DNA from: an uncultured Demequina sp.
GTDB taxonomy: Bacteria > Actinomycetota > Actinomycetes > Actinomycetales > Demequinaceae
Length of the DNA stretch: 38,479 nt
Assembly: GCA_937925595.1 (NCBI GenBank)
Contig: CALALQ010000233.1
Coordinates: forward strand, 1-38,479
Reading direction: 5' to 3'
Shown here: piece by piece, positions 8,300 through 16,775 of the stretch
Layout: each line of letters opens with the position of its first letter
Numbering within the stretch: position 1 is the stretch's first letter
Position numbers and translations under genes: made by a program
Notes under the pieces: generated by a model
What the model was told of the DNA's origin: nothing
Database searches by the model: none
The model's input: the letters and a program-made list of their open reading frames with translations, nothing else

Positions 8300-9457
8300 A
8301 TGGCCCGCGCTCACGACGTCGTCTGCCCGTTCTGCTTCAACCAGTGGTCGACACGGGTCGCTGCATTCCGCTGTACCAGCGTGGACGCCAAGCGGTGCGC
8401 GCGAGTGCCGGACGAGAAGCTCGGACGCCTCCGCGGGATCGATCCCCCGAGCGAGCCGCGGGTGGTCACGCGGACGGGCCGGCTCGGACGCGCGTTCGAG
8501 GTCAAGCCCGGGCAACCCGTGCGGTGCGAGTGCGGCGCGCCGACACGTCCGGTGTGTCCCGAATGCCATTCCAACCTACCGCAGAGATTCGCCGACGCTC
8601 CGAGCCGCACCATGGCGCTGATCGGCACCAAGGCGTCAGGTAAGAGCCACTTCATCGCGGTCGTCGTGCACGAGCTCGAGCACCGGATCGCACCTCGCTT
8701 CAGCGGTTCGTTGATGGCGCTCGACGATGCCACGCGGACCCGTATTGACACTGACCTCTGCCCGCGGCTCTGGGGGCAAGGGCTGGTGCTTGCGCCGACG
8801 CAGAGCGCGCGCGGCAGCGACGTCACGCGCGAGCCGCTGGTCACACGGCTGAGCGTCGGCTCCCGGGCAAGCAACCTCGTCTTCTTCGACGCCGCAGGTG
8901 AGGATCTCGACCAGCTCGACATCCTCGAGCGGGAGGCCCGCTACATCACGTCGTCGGACGGATTGATCCTGCTGGTGGACCCGCTTCAGATCCCGGCGGT
9001 GCGCGACGACCTAGAGGGGAGCATCGAGCTTCCGCCACTTACATCGGATGTGTACGTGATGCTCGGGCGGTTGGCCGGGCTGCTCCGCGAAGCGCGTGGC
9101 ATCCCCGCCAAGAAGCCGATCGACATCCCGCTCGCGATAGCGATATCGAAGGTGGACGCGCTCCGCGGCCTGCTGGCCGACCACCATCCGGTGTTCGACC
9201 TCCCAGCGCATGACGGGCGTTTCGACGAGTCCGTCGCTCGGACGATCAGCGAGCACTTGCGCGCGGACGCGATGAGCTGGATCGGCGATCGGCTCGACGG
9301 ATTCCTCAAGCAAGAGTTTCCGCGGCACGCCTTCTTCGGGCTGTCAGCGCTCGGTGAGAGCCCAGTGAACGGGCGCCTGCGCAACGGTGTGTCGCCACAT
9401 CGCGTCGAGGATCCGATTCTCTGGATGCTCGATCGGTGGGGAGCGCTGCCGCGATGA
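8300..9457 (+). CDS. Soluble zinc-ribbon GTPase (double-GTPase-like)
   Basis: 385 aa, starting 1 nt after the upstream stop. Cysteine pairs at the N terminus (CPFC, then CECG and CPEC near residues 76-88) form zinc ribbons, as in the two membrane GTPases. GTPase motifs: GTKASGKS (109-116), DAAGE (197-201), SKVD (283-286) and a SALG near residue 350. There is no membrane segment. The shared DxAGE switch motif and the hydrophobic ILLVDP strand after it tie it to the paralogues A and B. It precedes the GAP1-like gene with an ATGA overlap, suggesting that the two proteins work as a pair. Confidence 0.75.
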   Translation: MARAHDVVCPFCFNQWSTRVAAFRCTSVDAKRCARVPDEKLGRLRGIDPPSEPRVVTRTGRLGRAFEVKPGQPVRCECGAPTRPVCPECHSNLPQRFADAPSRTMALIGTKASGKSHFIAVVVHELEHRIAPRFSGSLMALDDATRTRIDTDLCPRLWGQGLVLAPTQSARGSDVTREPLVTRLSVGSRASNLVFFDAAGEDLDQLDILEREARYITSSDGLILLVDPLQIPAVRDDLEGSIELPPLTSDVYVMLGRLAGLLREARGIPAKKPIDIPLAIAISKVDALRGLLADHHPVFDLPAHDGRFDESVARTISEHLRADAMSWIGDRLDGFLKQEFPRHAFFGLSALGESPVNGRLRNGVSPHRVEDPILWMLDRWGALPR

Positions 9458-11850
9458 GTTATCCGCAGGCGTTCCATACCTCGTGCCGCACTGGCTTGAG
9501 CGGCATCTCGGGGTTCCAGATCAACGCCGCCAGCGCGCGTCTGGACGAGCGCCAGCTCGCGGCTCTCGCGAGCAAGCACGCTCGGTACGTCGCTCCGATC
9601 GACGCACCGTTTGAGCCAACTCCCGAGCAGATGCGAGCGTTCCCGGTGGCGCTGAAGATGAGCGTGGTGCCGGGGCTTGGCCCTGTGGTCTCACGCACCG
9701 AGTACGTCGGCCGCGAATACCGAGGCGCCAATGGAACCCCCGACGAGGGGCGTTTCGGTAACTACTTCTGCCACATGATCGTGGGTGAGGACCACGCGGA
9801 TCCGTTTGGTGGTCTGGCGGCCGTTGAGCTGTGGGACGCACCGCACTGGACGACACAGGAGTCGCCCATCGCCGTGCTTCCGGAGCTGGACGAGCTCACG
9901 CCCGGTCCGCTGGACGTCGCGACGGTTCTGGGGGTTGTGTCGGCAGCCCCCGACGGCGTCGCCGCGGCGTTGGTGGACCGGGCGCTCGCGGCGATGGACG
10001 GTGATCTGCCGTTATTGATCCTCGACCCTGATCCCGCCCGAGCCGTGACCTGGCTCGCATGGATCAGCTACGCGCTCCCACCCGATCTTGCTCGTCGACT
10101 CACGTTCAGCACGTTCGAGGGCCGACCCGCTGACGCGGCGGCACTGCACGTCGTCGCGACCACACCGGCGTGCGACCAAGGCGCCACCTCAGGGGGACGC
10201 TTCGAACGGATCGACGTGACCCGGCCAAGCGTCGGATCACCCACGCTGTATGCGCGGGTCGCGGCGGCTTTGGCCGCCGAAGGGCCTGAGCGCCTCGGCA
10301 TGGCGATCCGGCGAGCGACAGGGGAGACGACAGCGGAGCGTGGCGCAGCACTCGCGGTGGCCGGTGGTCACACCGAGCTCATCCAGGACGAGGATCTGCC
10401 GGGACTGCTTATGCACGTGCGGGGTCTGGCCGAGGCCGGGCACATCGATCAAGCGGCTGCGGCGGTTGCCGAGCTTTCGACGTCGGACGCTGCCGACCGC
10501 GCCGCGATCACCGGGTGGATCGCCCTCTACGCCTTCGCGCGCACGCGCGCGACCGGCGAAGCAGCACGCGACCTCGCGTCGTTGGCCCTCGTGCGGCTGA
10601 TCCGCTGCGCTGATGCTCTCCCTGAACATCTCGAGCAGATCCCCACGTCTGCGCGGACGGCGCCGAGCGTAGCCGGCATCGGTGCCTGGGTCCGTGCCAC
10701 AGAGGCCGCACGCGGAACGGACCGGAGCGGCGGATACGTCCTCTTGGGCGTCCGACTTGGTCTTGCGGGCCTCAACGTGCCAGTGGACGCCAGGATCGCA
10801 GCGGTGCTGGCTGACGATCTCGAGCGCCGGCCTACCCAGCGCGCGCTCGACACCATCGCGGCTCACGGCGGACTTGGACACCTGATCACGGGCGTCGCCG
10901 AGGCAGTCGCCGACGGGGCGACGCGTGACCCTCGCGCACGGGAGCGGCTTGCCGTGCTGAGCCGTTACGAGGATGCCCGTGAGGCGATCGGGGCTCGTGC
11001 TGACGAGCTCGGGACCTTCGACGCGCATGTCACTTGGCAACGGATGCGAGTGGCAGCGGGGCTGGCGACACCCGCGCAGGCTGCCCGCGCACTGGCACCG
11101 CGCGCTGCGGACGCCGGCGCACGGGCCGAGATTCGCGAGCTGTGGGGGCCTGAAGGCCCTCGGACTGCCGGCGATCTGGACGACCTACTGCACGCCTACC
11201 TAGATACGGGCAACCCGGTCCCACATGAGGACGAGGAACGCGCCTTCCGCTCGCTGATGCGGGCGCCTCTTCCACAAGCGCGTCGTGAGGGGATAGGCGT
11301 CACGCTCTCGTCGCTCGAAGCGGCGAGGAGTCGCGCAGACTTCTGGGCCTGGGGCGCGTTCGTGTACGACCAGCCGCTCTACCGGTGGAGTGCAGGGGCC
11401 GCGGTCGCGTTCCATGACCGGGACCAGCAGGTCCCGGACGAGCGTTGGAACGAACTCGTGCGTTACCTCGGCGAGCGATTGATCGCCGAGCGCCGAAGCC
11501 CCGACTTCCCGGCGACCTTCGAACGCTTCAGCGGCACTGAGCGGCCGCGTCTGCTGGGTGAGATGGGAGTGGCGCTCGCTGCGGAGACCAAACGCGCGAA
11601 GCAACGTGCGGAGTTCGCGGCGGCCGAGTTCGACTTCTGGGTCCGCCGCTACAGCCCGGACACCTTCGGCCCTGTGCTGGCCGCTGGCTTCGAGCCGTTG
11701 TCCGCACGGGACGTGGATGCGGTGAGCGAGTTGCTGATCCCGCAACTGCTGCCGCACTGGCACCGTTGGACGGAGGCGAACCCGCGCGGGGGCAAGGTGG
11801 CGCGCGTCCTACGCCGGCTGACGCGCGAGCGCTCGGAGCTCGACGCATGA
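9454..11850 (+). CDS. GTPase-associated protein 1 (GAP1-N2 type) regulator
   Basis: About 798 aa. The start at 9454 is set by the ATGA overlap with the GTPase stop. The first 130 residues match my knowledge of the GAP1-N2 family: a QAFHTSCRTGLSGISGFQ opening, then REYRGANGTPDEGRFGNYFCHM and an aromatic-rich segment. A helical middle domain follows (TWLAWISYALPPDLARRLTFST). The rest is alpha-helical and alanine-rich, like a solenoid. The family is found next to double-GTPases in bacterial conflict systems and is thought to regulate or bind them; its biochemical activity is not established to my knowledge. No enzyme motif is visible. Confidence 0.75.
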   Translation: MSYPQAFHTSCRTGLSGISGFQINAASARLDERQLAALASKHARYVAPIDAPFEPTPEQMRAFPVALKMSVVPGLGPVVSRTEYVGREYRGANGTPDEGRFGNYFCHMIVGEDHADPFGGLAAVELWDAPHWTTQESPIAVLPELDELTPGPLDVATVLGVVSAAPDGVAAALVDRALAAMDGDLPLLILDPDPARAVTWLAWISYALPPDLARRLTFSTFEGRPADAAALHVVATTPACDQGATSGGRFERIDVTRPSVGSPTLYARVAAALAAEGPERLGMAIRRATGETTAERGAALAVAGGHTELIQDEDLPGLLMHVRGLAEAGHIDQAAAAVAELSTSDAADRAAITGWIALYAFARTRATGEAARDLASLALVRLIRCADALPEHLEQIPTSARTAPSVAGIGAWVRATEAARGTDRSGGYVLLGVRLGLAGLNVPVDARIAAVLADDLERRPTQRALDTIAAHGGLGHLITGVAEAVADGATRDPRARERLAVLSRYEDAREAIGARADELGTFDAHVTWQRMRVAAGLATPAQAARALAPRAADAGARAEIRELWGPEGPRTAGDLDDLLHAYLDTGNPVPHEDEERAFRSLMRAPLPQARREGIGVTLSSLEAARSRADFWAWGAFVYDQPLYRWSAGAAVAFHDRDQQVPDERWNELVRYLGERLIAERRSPDFPATFERFSGTERPRLLGEMGVALAAETKRAKQRAEFAAAEFDFWVRRYSPDTFGPVLAAGFEPLSARDVDAVSELLIPQLLPHWHRWTEANPRGGKVARVLRRLTRERSELDA

Positions 11851-13886
11851 GCGCGGTGGGTATCGACCTCGGCACGACGATCTCCTCGGTTGCCCGAGCT
11901 GACGACGTTGGCCATGTTACGCTCGCCCGCTTGCGGGATGGAAGCCCGCGCCTGCGTTCTGTGGTCGCCATCGAGACCGACGGTCGCATCGTGGTCGGCG
12001 ACGAGGCACAGTCCCTTGCGCAACTCGAGCCCGCGAGCGCCTTCGCCTTCTTCAAACGGCAGATGGGCACGAGTTGGTCCGTCCCGCACGCCGGCCGCGA
12101 GTGGACCGCGCCTGCGCTCTCGGCGGAGGTGCTCAAGGCGGCGCTGTCAGATGTCGAGGCTCAGTTCGGTGGACGACCGCGTCAAGCGGCGATCACGATT
12201 CCGGCCTACTTCGGCGACGATGCGCGCCGCGCGACACTCGAGGCAGGAGCGCTGGCCGGCCTCGATGTGGTCGCGTTGCCGCACGAGCCGACTGCGGCCT
12301 GCCTGGCTTACGAGCCCGACGCGCAACAGACCACGACGCAGCTCGTCTACGACCTCGGTGGCGGGACGTTCGACGTCTCGGTCGTGCGCTTCGGGCCGCG
12401 GGAGGCTGAGGTGCTGGCGACGGCGGGTGATGACCAGCTTGGAGGCAAGGACTGGGATGACGTGCTGGTCGACCTCATCGCGGATCGTCTGGAAGCTGAG
12501 ACGGGTGTGGACGCTCGTGATGACGCGTACGCTGCCGTCGATCTGCTGGAGCGGGCGCGCGAGGCGAAGCACGCGTTGTCCCGACTCGAGCGCGTGGCGG
12601 TGACCGTCCCGCTCGGCGGCCGGCTCGCGCGCGTGGACGTGACGCGCGCGGAGTTCGAGGCGCTGGCGGCGCCCCTGTGCCTGAAGACGGAAGCGGTCCT
12701 TGAGCGGGTGCTGCGCGACGTGGGCGGGCCGGAAGCGCTCGACGCGGTGCTGCTGGTGGGCGGCTCCACTCGGATGCCGCGCTGCCGTGACACGTTGGTA
12801 CGCACCACAGGGATCGAACCGCGCGCCGGCATCGATCCGGATGCCGCGGTCGCCATCGGAGCGGCACGCGTGGCGCGGACCGAGCAGGTGCGGCGTGGAA
12901 ACGGGCACGCCGTGTCGCTCACCAAGCAGCGCGTGGTCCGCGACGTCACTGCGCACGCACTCGGGTTTGTCGTGGTGGCCGCGGATGGGTCGCGCTACGT
13001 CAACGAGATCATGATCGCCCGGAACGCGCCAATCCCGGCGCAGGCGGTCAAGCGTCACACGTTGTCCGTTGCCCGCGACCAGGCCGGGGTGCTCGACGTC
13101 TACATGCTGCAGGGTGAGGCCGAGCGACCCCTGGACACCAACCCGCTCGGGCGATGGACGTTCGAGGGCGTGCCGGGGAGTCGTCGCGGCAAGGTGGACG
13201 TTGACGTCTCGTACGAGTACGACGAGGACGGCGTGGTGCATGTCTCGGCAGCGGCCGGTGGCAAGCCGTTGGCCTCTCCGCGCATCGACCGTGATGACCG
13301 TGATCTGCGCTGGACAGAGGAAGACCCCGCAACGCACCAGGTCCCCGCGCTCGCGGTTGCCCTGGTGATCGACGTCAGCGGCAGCATGTCCGGCGCGCCA
13401 CTGGACGAGGCCAAGGAAGCGTGCGTCGGGTTCATCGATGTGCTTGAGGAAGCCGGCGTCACGGACCACATGATGCTGGTGCCGTTTGGGAGCTCCGCAC
13501 ACGTGGCGGCGCCGCTGGGGGCTTCGCCGAGAGAGCTTCGTGCGGCCACCGCGCAGCTCAGCGTCCAGGGGAGCACGAACATGGCGCACGGGTTGGCGGT
13601 CGCTTGGGGAGGCCTGGCACGGGCCGAAGGTCGCCGCGTGATCGTGTTGCTGACGGACGGCGCGCCTGACAGCCGTGCCGACACGCTCAACGAGCGGAAC
13701 GAGATCGTGCGCGGGGACGGCGAGATCATAGCCCGCGGGGTACGGGGGGCGGACGCCGGCTTCTTGAAACAGCTCGACAGTGGGAGCGAGCTCCTCGGCG
13801 CGGGCGAGTTGGCGCACAGCTTCCGTGGAATCGCCCGCCAGCTCGCGAACACGGGTAGTGCCGGCTTGATGGGGCGCCGCCGGTGA
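11847..13886 (+). CDS. Hsp70 ATPase fused to a von Willebrand A domain
   Basis: About 679 aa, starting in an ATGA overlap with the GAP1-like gene. The N-terminal part is an Hsp70: VGIDLGTTISSVA near the start, HEPTAACLAYEP, VYDLGGGTFDVSVV, LLVGGSTRMP, then a beta substrate-binding-like region. Instead of the helical lid it carries a vWA domain from about residue 500. The metal-ion site looks complete: DVSGS (Asp509, Ser511, Ser513), Thr577 in the QGSTNM loop and Asp604 in LLTDGAPD. vWA domains bind protein partners through a metal ion. This second Hsp70 differs strongly from the one at 3542 and could act as a nucleotide-driven adaptor. Confidence 0.9.
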   Translation: MSAVGIDLGTTISSVARADDVGHVTLARLRDGSPRLRSVVAIETDGRIVVGDEAQSLAQLEPASAFAFFKRQMGTSWSVPHAGREWTAPALSAEVLKAALSDVEAQFGGRPRQAAITIPAYFGDDARRATLEAGALAGLDVVALPHEPTAACLAYEPDAQQTTTQLVYDLGGGTFDVSVVRFGPREAEVLATAGDDQLGGKDWDDVLVDLIADRLEAETGVDARDDAYAAVDLLERAREAKHALSRLERVAVTVPLGGRLARVDVTRAEFEALAAPLCLKTEAVLERVLRDVGGPEALDAVLLVGGSTRMPRCRDTLVRTTGIEPRAGIDPDAAVAIGAARVARTEQVRRGNGHAVSLTKQRVVRDVTAHALGFVVVAADGSRYVNEIMIARNAPIPAQAVKRHTLSVARDQAGVLDVYMLQGEAERPLDTNPLGRWTFEGVPGSRRGKVDVDVSYEYDEDGVVHVSAAAGGKPLASPRIDRDDRDLRWTEEDPATHQVPALAVALVIDVSGSMSGAPLDEAKEACVGFIDVLEEAGVTDHMMLVPFGSSAHVAAPLGASPRELRAATAQLSVQGSTNMAHGLAVAWGGLARAEGRRVIVLLTDGAPDSRADTLNERNEIVRGDGEIIARGVRGADAGFLKQLDSGSELLGAGELAHSFRGIARQLANTGSAGLMGRRR

Positions 13887-14557
13887 GCGACGTCGCTCGC
13901 GCCCGGGCCCGCTTGATCGCGATGACCGCGGTGCTGTCATTTGTAGGGCTGGGGCTGGTCGTCTGGCTCGCGCTTGACGCAGACTCTCTGGCCGACCGCG
14001 TAGAGGCCTTGGGCCTCGCCGCAGGCCCGGCGCTCGTGCTACTCGGCGCGCTCCTGATCGCGGCGATGTTCCCAGCCGGGCTGGTGGCTGGAGCAGCTGG
14101 CTTTGCGCTCGGCACGGCGTACGGCACCCCGGTCGCGCTGTCAGGGGCTGTCGCCGGCGCGACGCTCTGCGCGTTGATCGGTCGCCGCGTGGGAACGCCT
14201 TCGGCCCGGGAGGCGTTTGGGAGCCGGGTCGAGCAGCTCGCCCGCTGGTTTGAAGCTCGCCCGTTGCGATCGGTTGTCGTGTGTCGTCTCGTGCCAGGGC
14301 TGCCGTTCAACGCCTCGAGCTACGTACTCGGGTTCACATCGATTGCCTTCGGCAGCATCGCGCTGGGCACGCTGATCGGGTTTGCTCCGCGATGCTTCGC
14401 CTACGTCGCACTCGGAGGCAGCCTGCGCGATCTTGGGGCACCTGAGGCGAAGGTCGCGCTGGGCCTGAGCGTCGCACTGGCGGTCCTCGTCACGGTCGTG
14501 CCGCGCCTCATGCTCGGAGCGCTGGTCACGCGAGAGGAGGAAGCCGCGGATGGATGA
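13883..14557 (+). CDS. TVP38/TMEM64 (DedA-like, SNARE-associated) membrane protein
   Basis: 224 aa, GTG start overlapping the upstream stop. Several membrane segments are clear (about 12-32, 45-75, 80-100, 150-175, 190-210). The central part has the family pattern: FPAGLVAGAAGFALGTAYGT, then RLVPGLPFNASSYVLGFT, which matches the conserved 'R..P..PfnllnY..G.t' loop. Members of this superfamily are linked to lipid scrambling or flipping. It is placed between the vWA-Hsp70 and the second membrane GTPase, with overlaps on both sides, so it is probably a membrane component of the same complex. Confidence 0.8.
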   Translation: MSDVARARARLIAMTAVLSFVGLGLVVWLALDADSLADRVEALGLAAGPALVLLGALLIAAMFPAGLVAGAAGFALGTAYGTPVALSGAVAGATLCALIGRRVGTPSAREAFGSRVEQLARWFEARPLRSVVVCRLVPGLPFNASSYVLGFTSIAFGSIALGTLIGFAPRCFAYVALGGSLRDLGAPEAKVALGLSVALAVLVTVVPRLMLGALVTREEEAADG

Positions 14558-16775
14558 CTTGATCGGCGGCATGCTGATGCTCACAGCCGTCTGCGCGATC
14601 ATCGCGCTGGCGATCGCCGTGGCGGTGGCCATGGCCGGATTGGGGGCCGCCGTCGGCAGCGTGCTCGTTGGGTTACGGGGTACCGGCGTCTTCATCGGCG
14701 ACTTCGCGCAGCGCGTTCGGAGTCGCGGCGCTGCCGACCGGCAACCGGTTGCTCCCGAACCCGCGTTTCAGCTGTACGCGTTGGGGCAGCTCCGGGCTGA
14801 TGTGCGTCGCAGCGGCGAGCTGGCCTGGGACGCCATGCAGGACGCGCGGCGACTGACATCGACGTTCGCGGCCAAGTGCGACGGAGCGTGGATGCCACTT
14901 GGCGTGGGTGCGTTGATCGGTGGCGTGCTCGGGACGGGTGTTGGCGCAGTGATCACCGGGGTGCTCACACTTCCGATCTTTCTCGTCAGTGGCGTGGTCA
15001 TGGCCGGCGCATGGCTCATGATCGGCACGTTGCGGCTTGCCGAAGCGGCACGTCGTCGCGTACGCCGAACGAGCTATGAGTGTCCGGTCGATCACGACCG
15101 CTTTCCGTTGCCGGTGTACGTCTGTCCCGCCTGCGGTGCCGAGCACCGGCGGCTGGTACCCGGTCGGTGGGGCGTCTTCAAGCGTGAGTGCCAGTGCGGG
15201 CGCGTGGCGTTGCCGACCATGGTGCTCAACGGGCGTCAGCGCGTCCCACAACGCTGCCCTTCAGGTCACGACCTGGCAGGCATCATCGGATATGCCGAGA
15301 TCATCCGTCTCGCGCTTGTCGCGGGGCCCAGCGCGGGCAAGACCACGTTCCTCGCGGGCGCGCTGCTGGAGTTCGAGCAGCTGTCGGCTGGCGGGACCTT
15401 GGCGCTCAACGTGGTCGATCAGAGTCGCGCCGAGTACGACGCGGCGCTCAAGACGCTGCGGGAAGGACGTCTGCCCGACAAGACACAAGCCACTCGGAAC
15501 CCTGCGCTCGTGGCCGAGGTCCAGGGAGGCGGTCGTTCTCGCGTCCTGACCTTGTACGACGTGGCCGGCGAGGCTTACGCCGGGGACGAGGCGATCATCG
15601 ATCTCCGCTTTCTCGAGGTGCCAACCGGGCTCGTGATGCTCGTGGACCCATTTGCGCTCGAGCGGTTCGCCGTGGATCACGCGGAAGAGATCGCGAGCTC
15701 ACGCGCGCAACTCGGGCCGTCAACCGTGTCGCCGATGCGTGTACTTGAGCGCACGCTCGGCGCACTCGCCGCAGCGGGGTCGAAAACGGAGTCGCTCCCG
15801 CTCGCGGTTGTCGTCGGCAAGACGGATGCCCTCTCCATCGGAGCCCAGATCGAGGCGCTCAGGCCCACAGCCGGCGACCGTGCTGTGCCCCAGTGGTTGG
15901 AGGCCAATGGTGGAGGGCCGCTCGTGCGCGCGATCGAGGATGCGTTCGGGACCGTCGGTTGGTTTCACGCGAGCGCGCTCGGACGGACGCCCGACCCGGC
16001 AAATCGTCAGGCATTCGTGCCGGCAGGTACCGCAGCACCGCTCCTCTGGCTGCTTGAGCGTAAGGGTGTCGTTCCCGCCTCGGCACCGTTCAAGCCGGCA
16101 CAGGCTGCAGGACGACTCAGCGGGGCCAGCGCAGCGGACTTTGCGCCGATCGGGCGGCTCGGTTGGGTGTTGCGGGCAGCGCCGTCGGCGGTGTTGACCG
16201 CCGCGGTCATTACGGCTGTTGGCGCGGGCGTCGCCTCGGGGGTCAAGCGGATCGTGCCCGCGACCGGTGATCGAGCCGTGACCAGCGATCGAGCGGAGGT
16301 GGTGTCGCGCACAGAGGTGGCGGGCGTCAGCGCCGCGAGCAGACCCTCGCGCCGGACGTTCGAACGCGCTGCGTTCACGGTCGCGCTGCCGCGCTCGTGG
16401 AAAGTGACCGCGCGCAACGACCGCCAGCCGGGGTACGTGAGCAATCGCTGGCGCTCAGCGAACAGCCGCCGGACGACGATACGCGTTGACTACACACGCA
16501 ATGTGCGCGCGACGGCGGGCGCGAGCGCTCGAGCTCTGCGTCACCTGGTAAGCAGAAGTAGTGGCTATCGCGAGTTCTCCTTCCGTCGAGTAAAGCTCGG
16601 CGAGCGCCGCGCTTGGCGCTGGGAGTTCCAACTGGATGGTCTGCGCAAGGTCGATTACTTCTTCAACGCCTGCGGGACCGGCTATGCGGTGCTGGGGGCG
16701 ACCACGCCTAAACAGTGGACGGCGTACAAGAAGACCTTCTCGCGAGCGGCCCGATCGGTGGAGCCGAAGTGTTGA
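14550..16775 (+). CDS. Membrane-anchored zinc-ribbon GTPase B, with extracytoplasmic PsbP/Mog1-like domain
   Basis: 741 aa, overlapping the upstream gene by 8 nt, with AGGAGG ahead of the ATG. It is a paralogue of GTPase A with the same layout: N-terminal hydrophobic segment (7-45), second hydrophobic region (about 110-155), zinc ribbons (CPVDH, CPAC, CQC, CPSGH), then the GTPase domain. That domain has AGPSAGKT (258-265), DVAGE (337-341), GKTD (423-426) and SALG. A C-terminal membrane segment lies near residues 545-570. The external tail differs completely from that of A: it begins FTVALPRSWKVTARN and resembles PsbP/Mog1-like lipoprotein domains. The two paralogues may therefore sense different external ligands or form a heteromeric pair. 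Confidence 0.75.
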   Translation: MDDLIGGMLMLTAVCAIIALAIAVAVAMAGLGAAVGSVLVGLRGTGVFIGDFAQRVRSRGAADRQPVAPEPAFQLYALGQLRADVRRSGELAWDAMQDARRLTSTFAAKCDGAWMPLGVGALIGGVLGTGVGAVITGVLTLPIFLVSGVVMAGAWLMIGTLRLAEAARRRVRRTSYECPVDHDRFPLPVYVCPACGAEHRRLVPGRWGVFKRECQCGRVALPTMVLNGRQRVPQRCPSGHDLAGIIGYAEIIRLALVAGPSAGKTTFLAGALLEFEQLSAGGTLALNVVDQSRAEYDAALKTLREGRLPDKTQATRNPALVAEVQGGGRSRVLTLYDVAGEAYAGDEAIIDLRFLEVPTGLVMLVDPFALERFAVDHAEEIASSRAQLGPSTVSPMRVLERTLGALAAAGSKTESLPLAVVVGKTDALSIGAQIEALRPTAGDRAVPQWLEANGGGPLVRAIEDAFGTVGWFHASALGRTPDPANRQAFVPAGTAAPLLWLLERKGVVPASAPFKPAQAAGRLSGASAADFAPIGRLGWVLRAAPSAVLTAAVITAVGAGVASGVKRIVPATGDRAVTSDRAEVVSRTEVAGVSAASRPSRRTFERAAFTVALPRSWKVTARNDRQPGYVSNRWRSANSRRTTIRVDYTRNVRATAGASARALRHLVSRSSGYREFSFRRVKLGERRAWRWEFQLDGLRKVDYFFNACGTGYAVLGATTPKQWTAYKKTFSRAARSVEPKC

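Noticed and set aside
12147..13940. A 597-codon minus-strand frame
   Set aside because: It is antisense to the Hsp70-vWA gene, whose motifs are intact.
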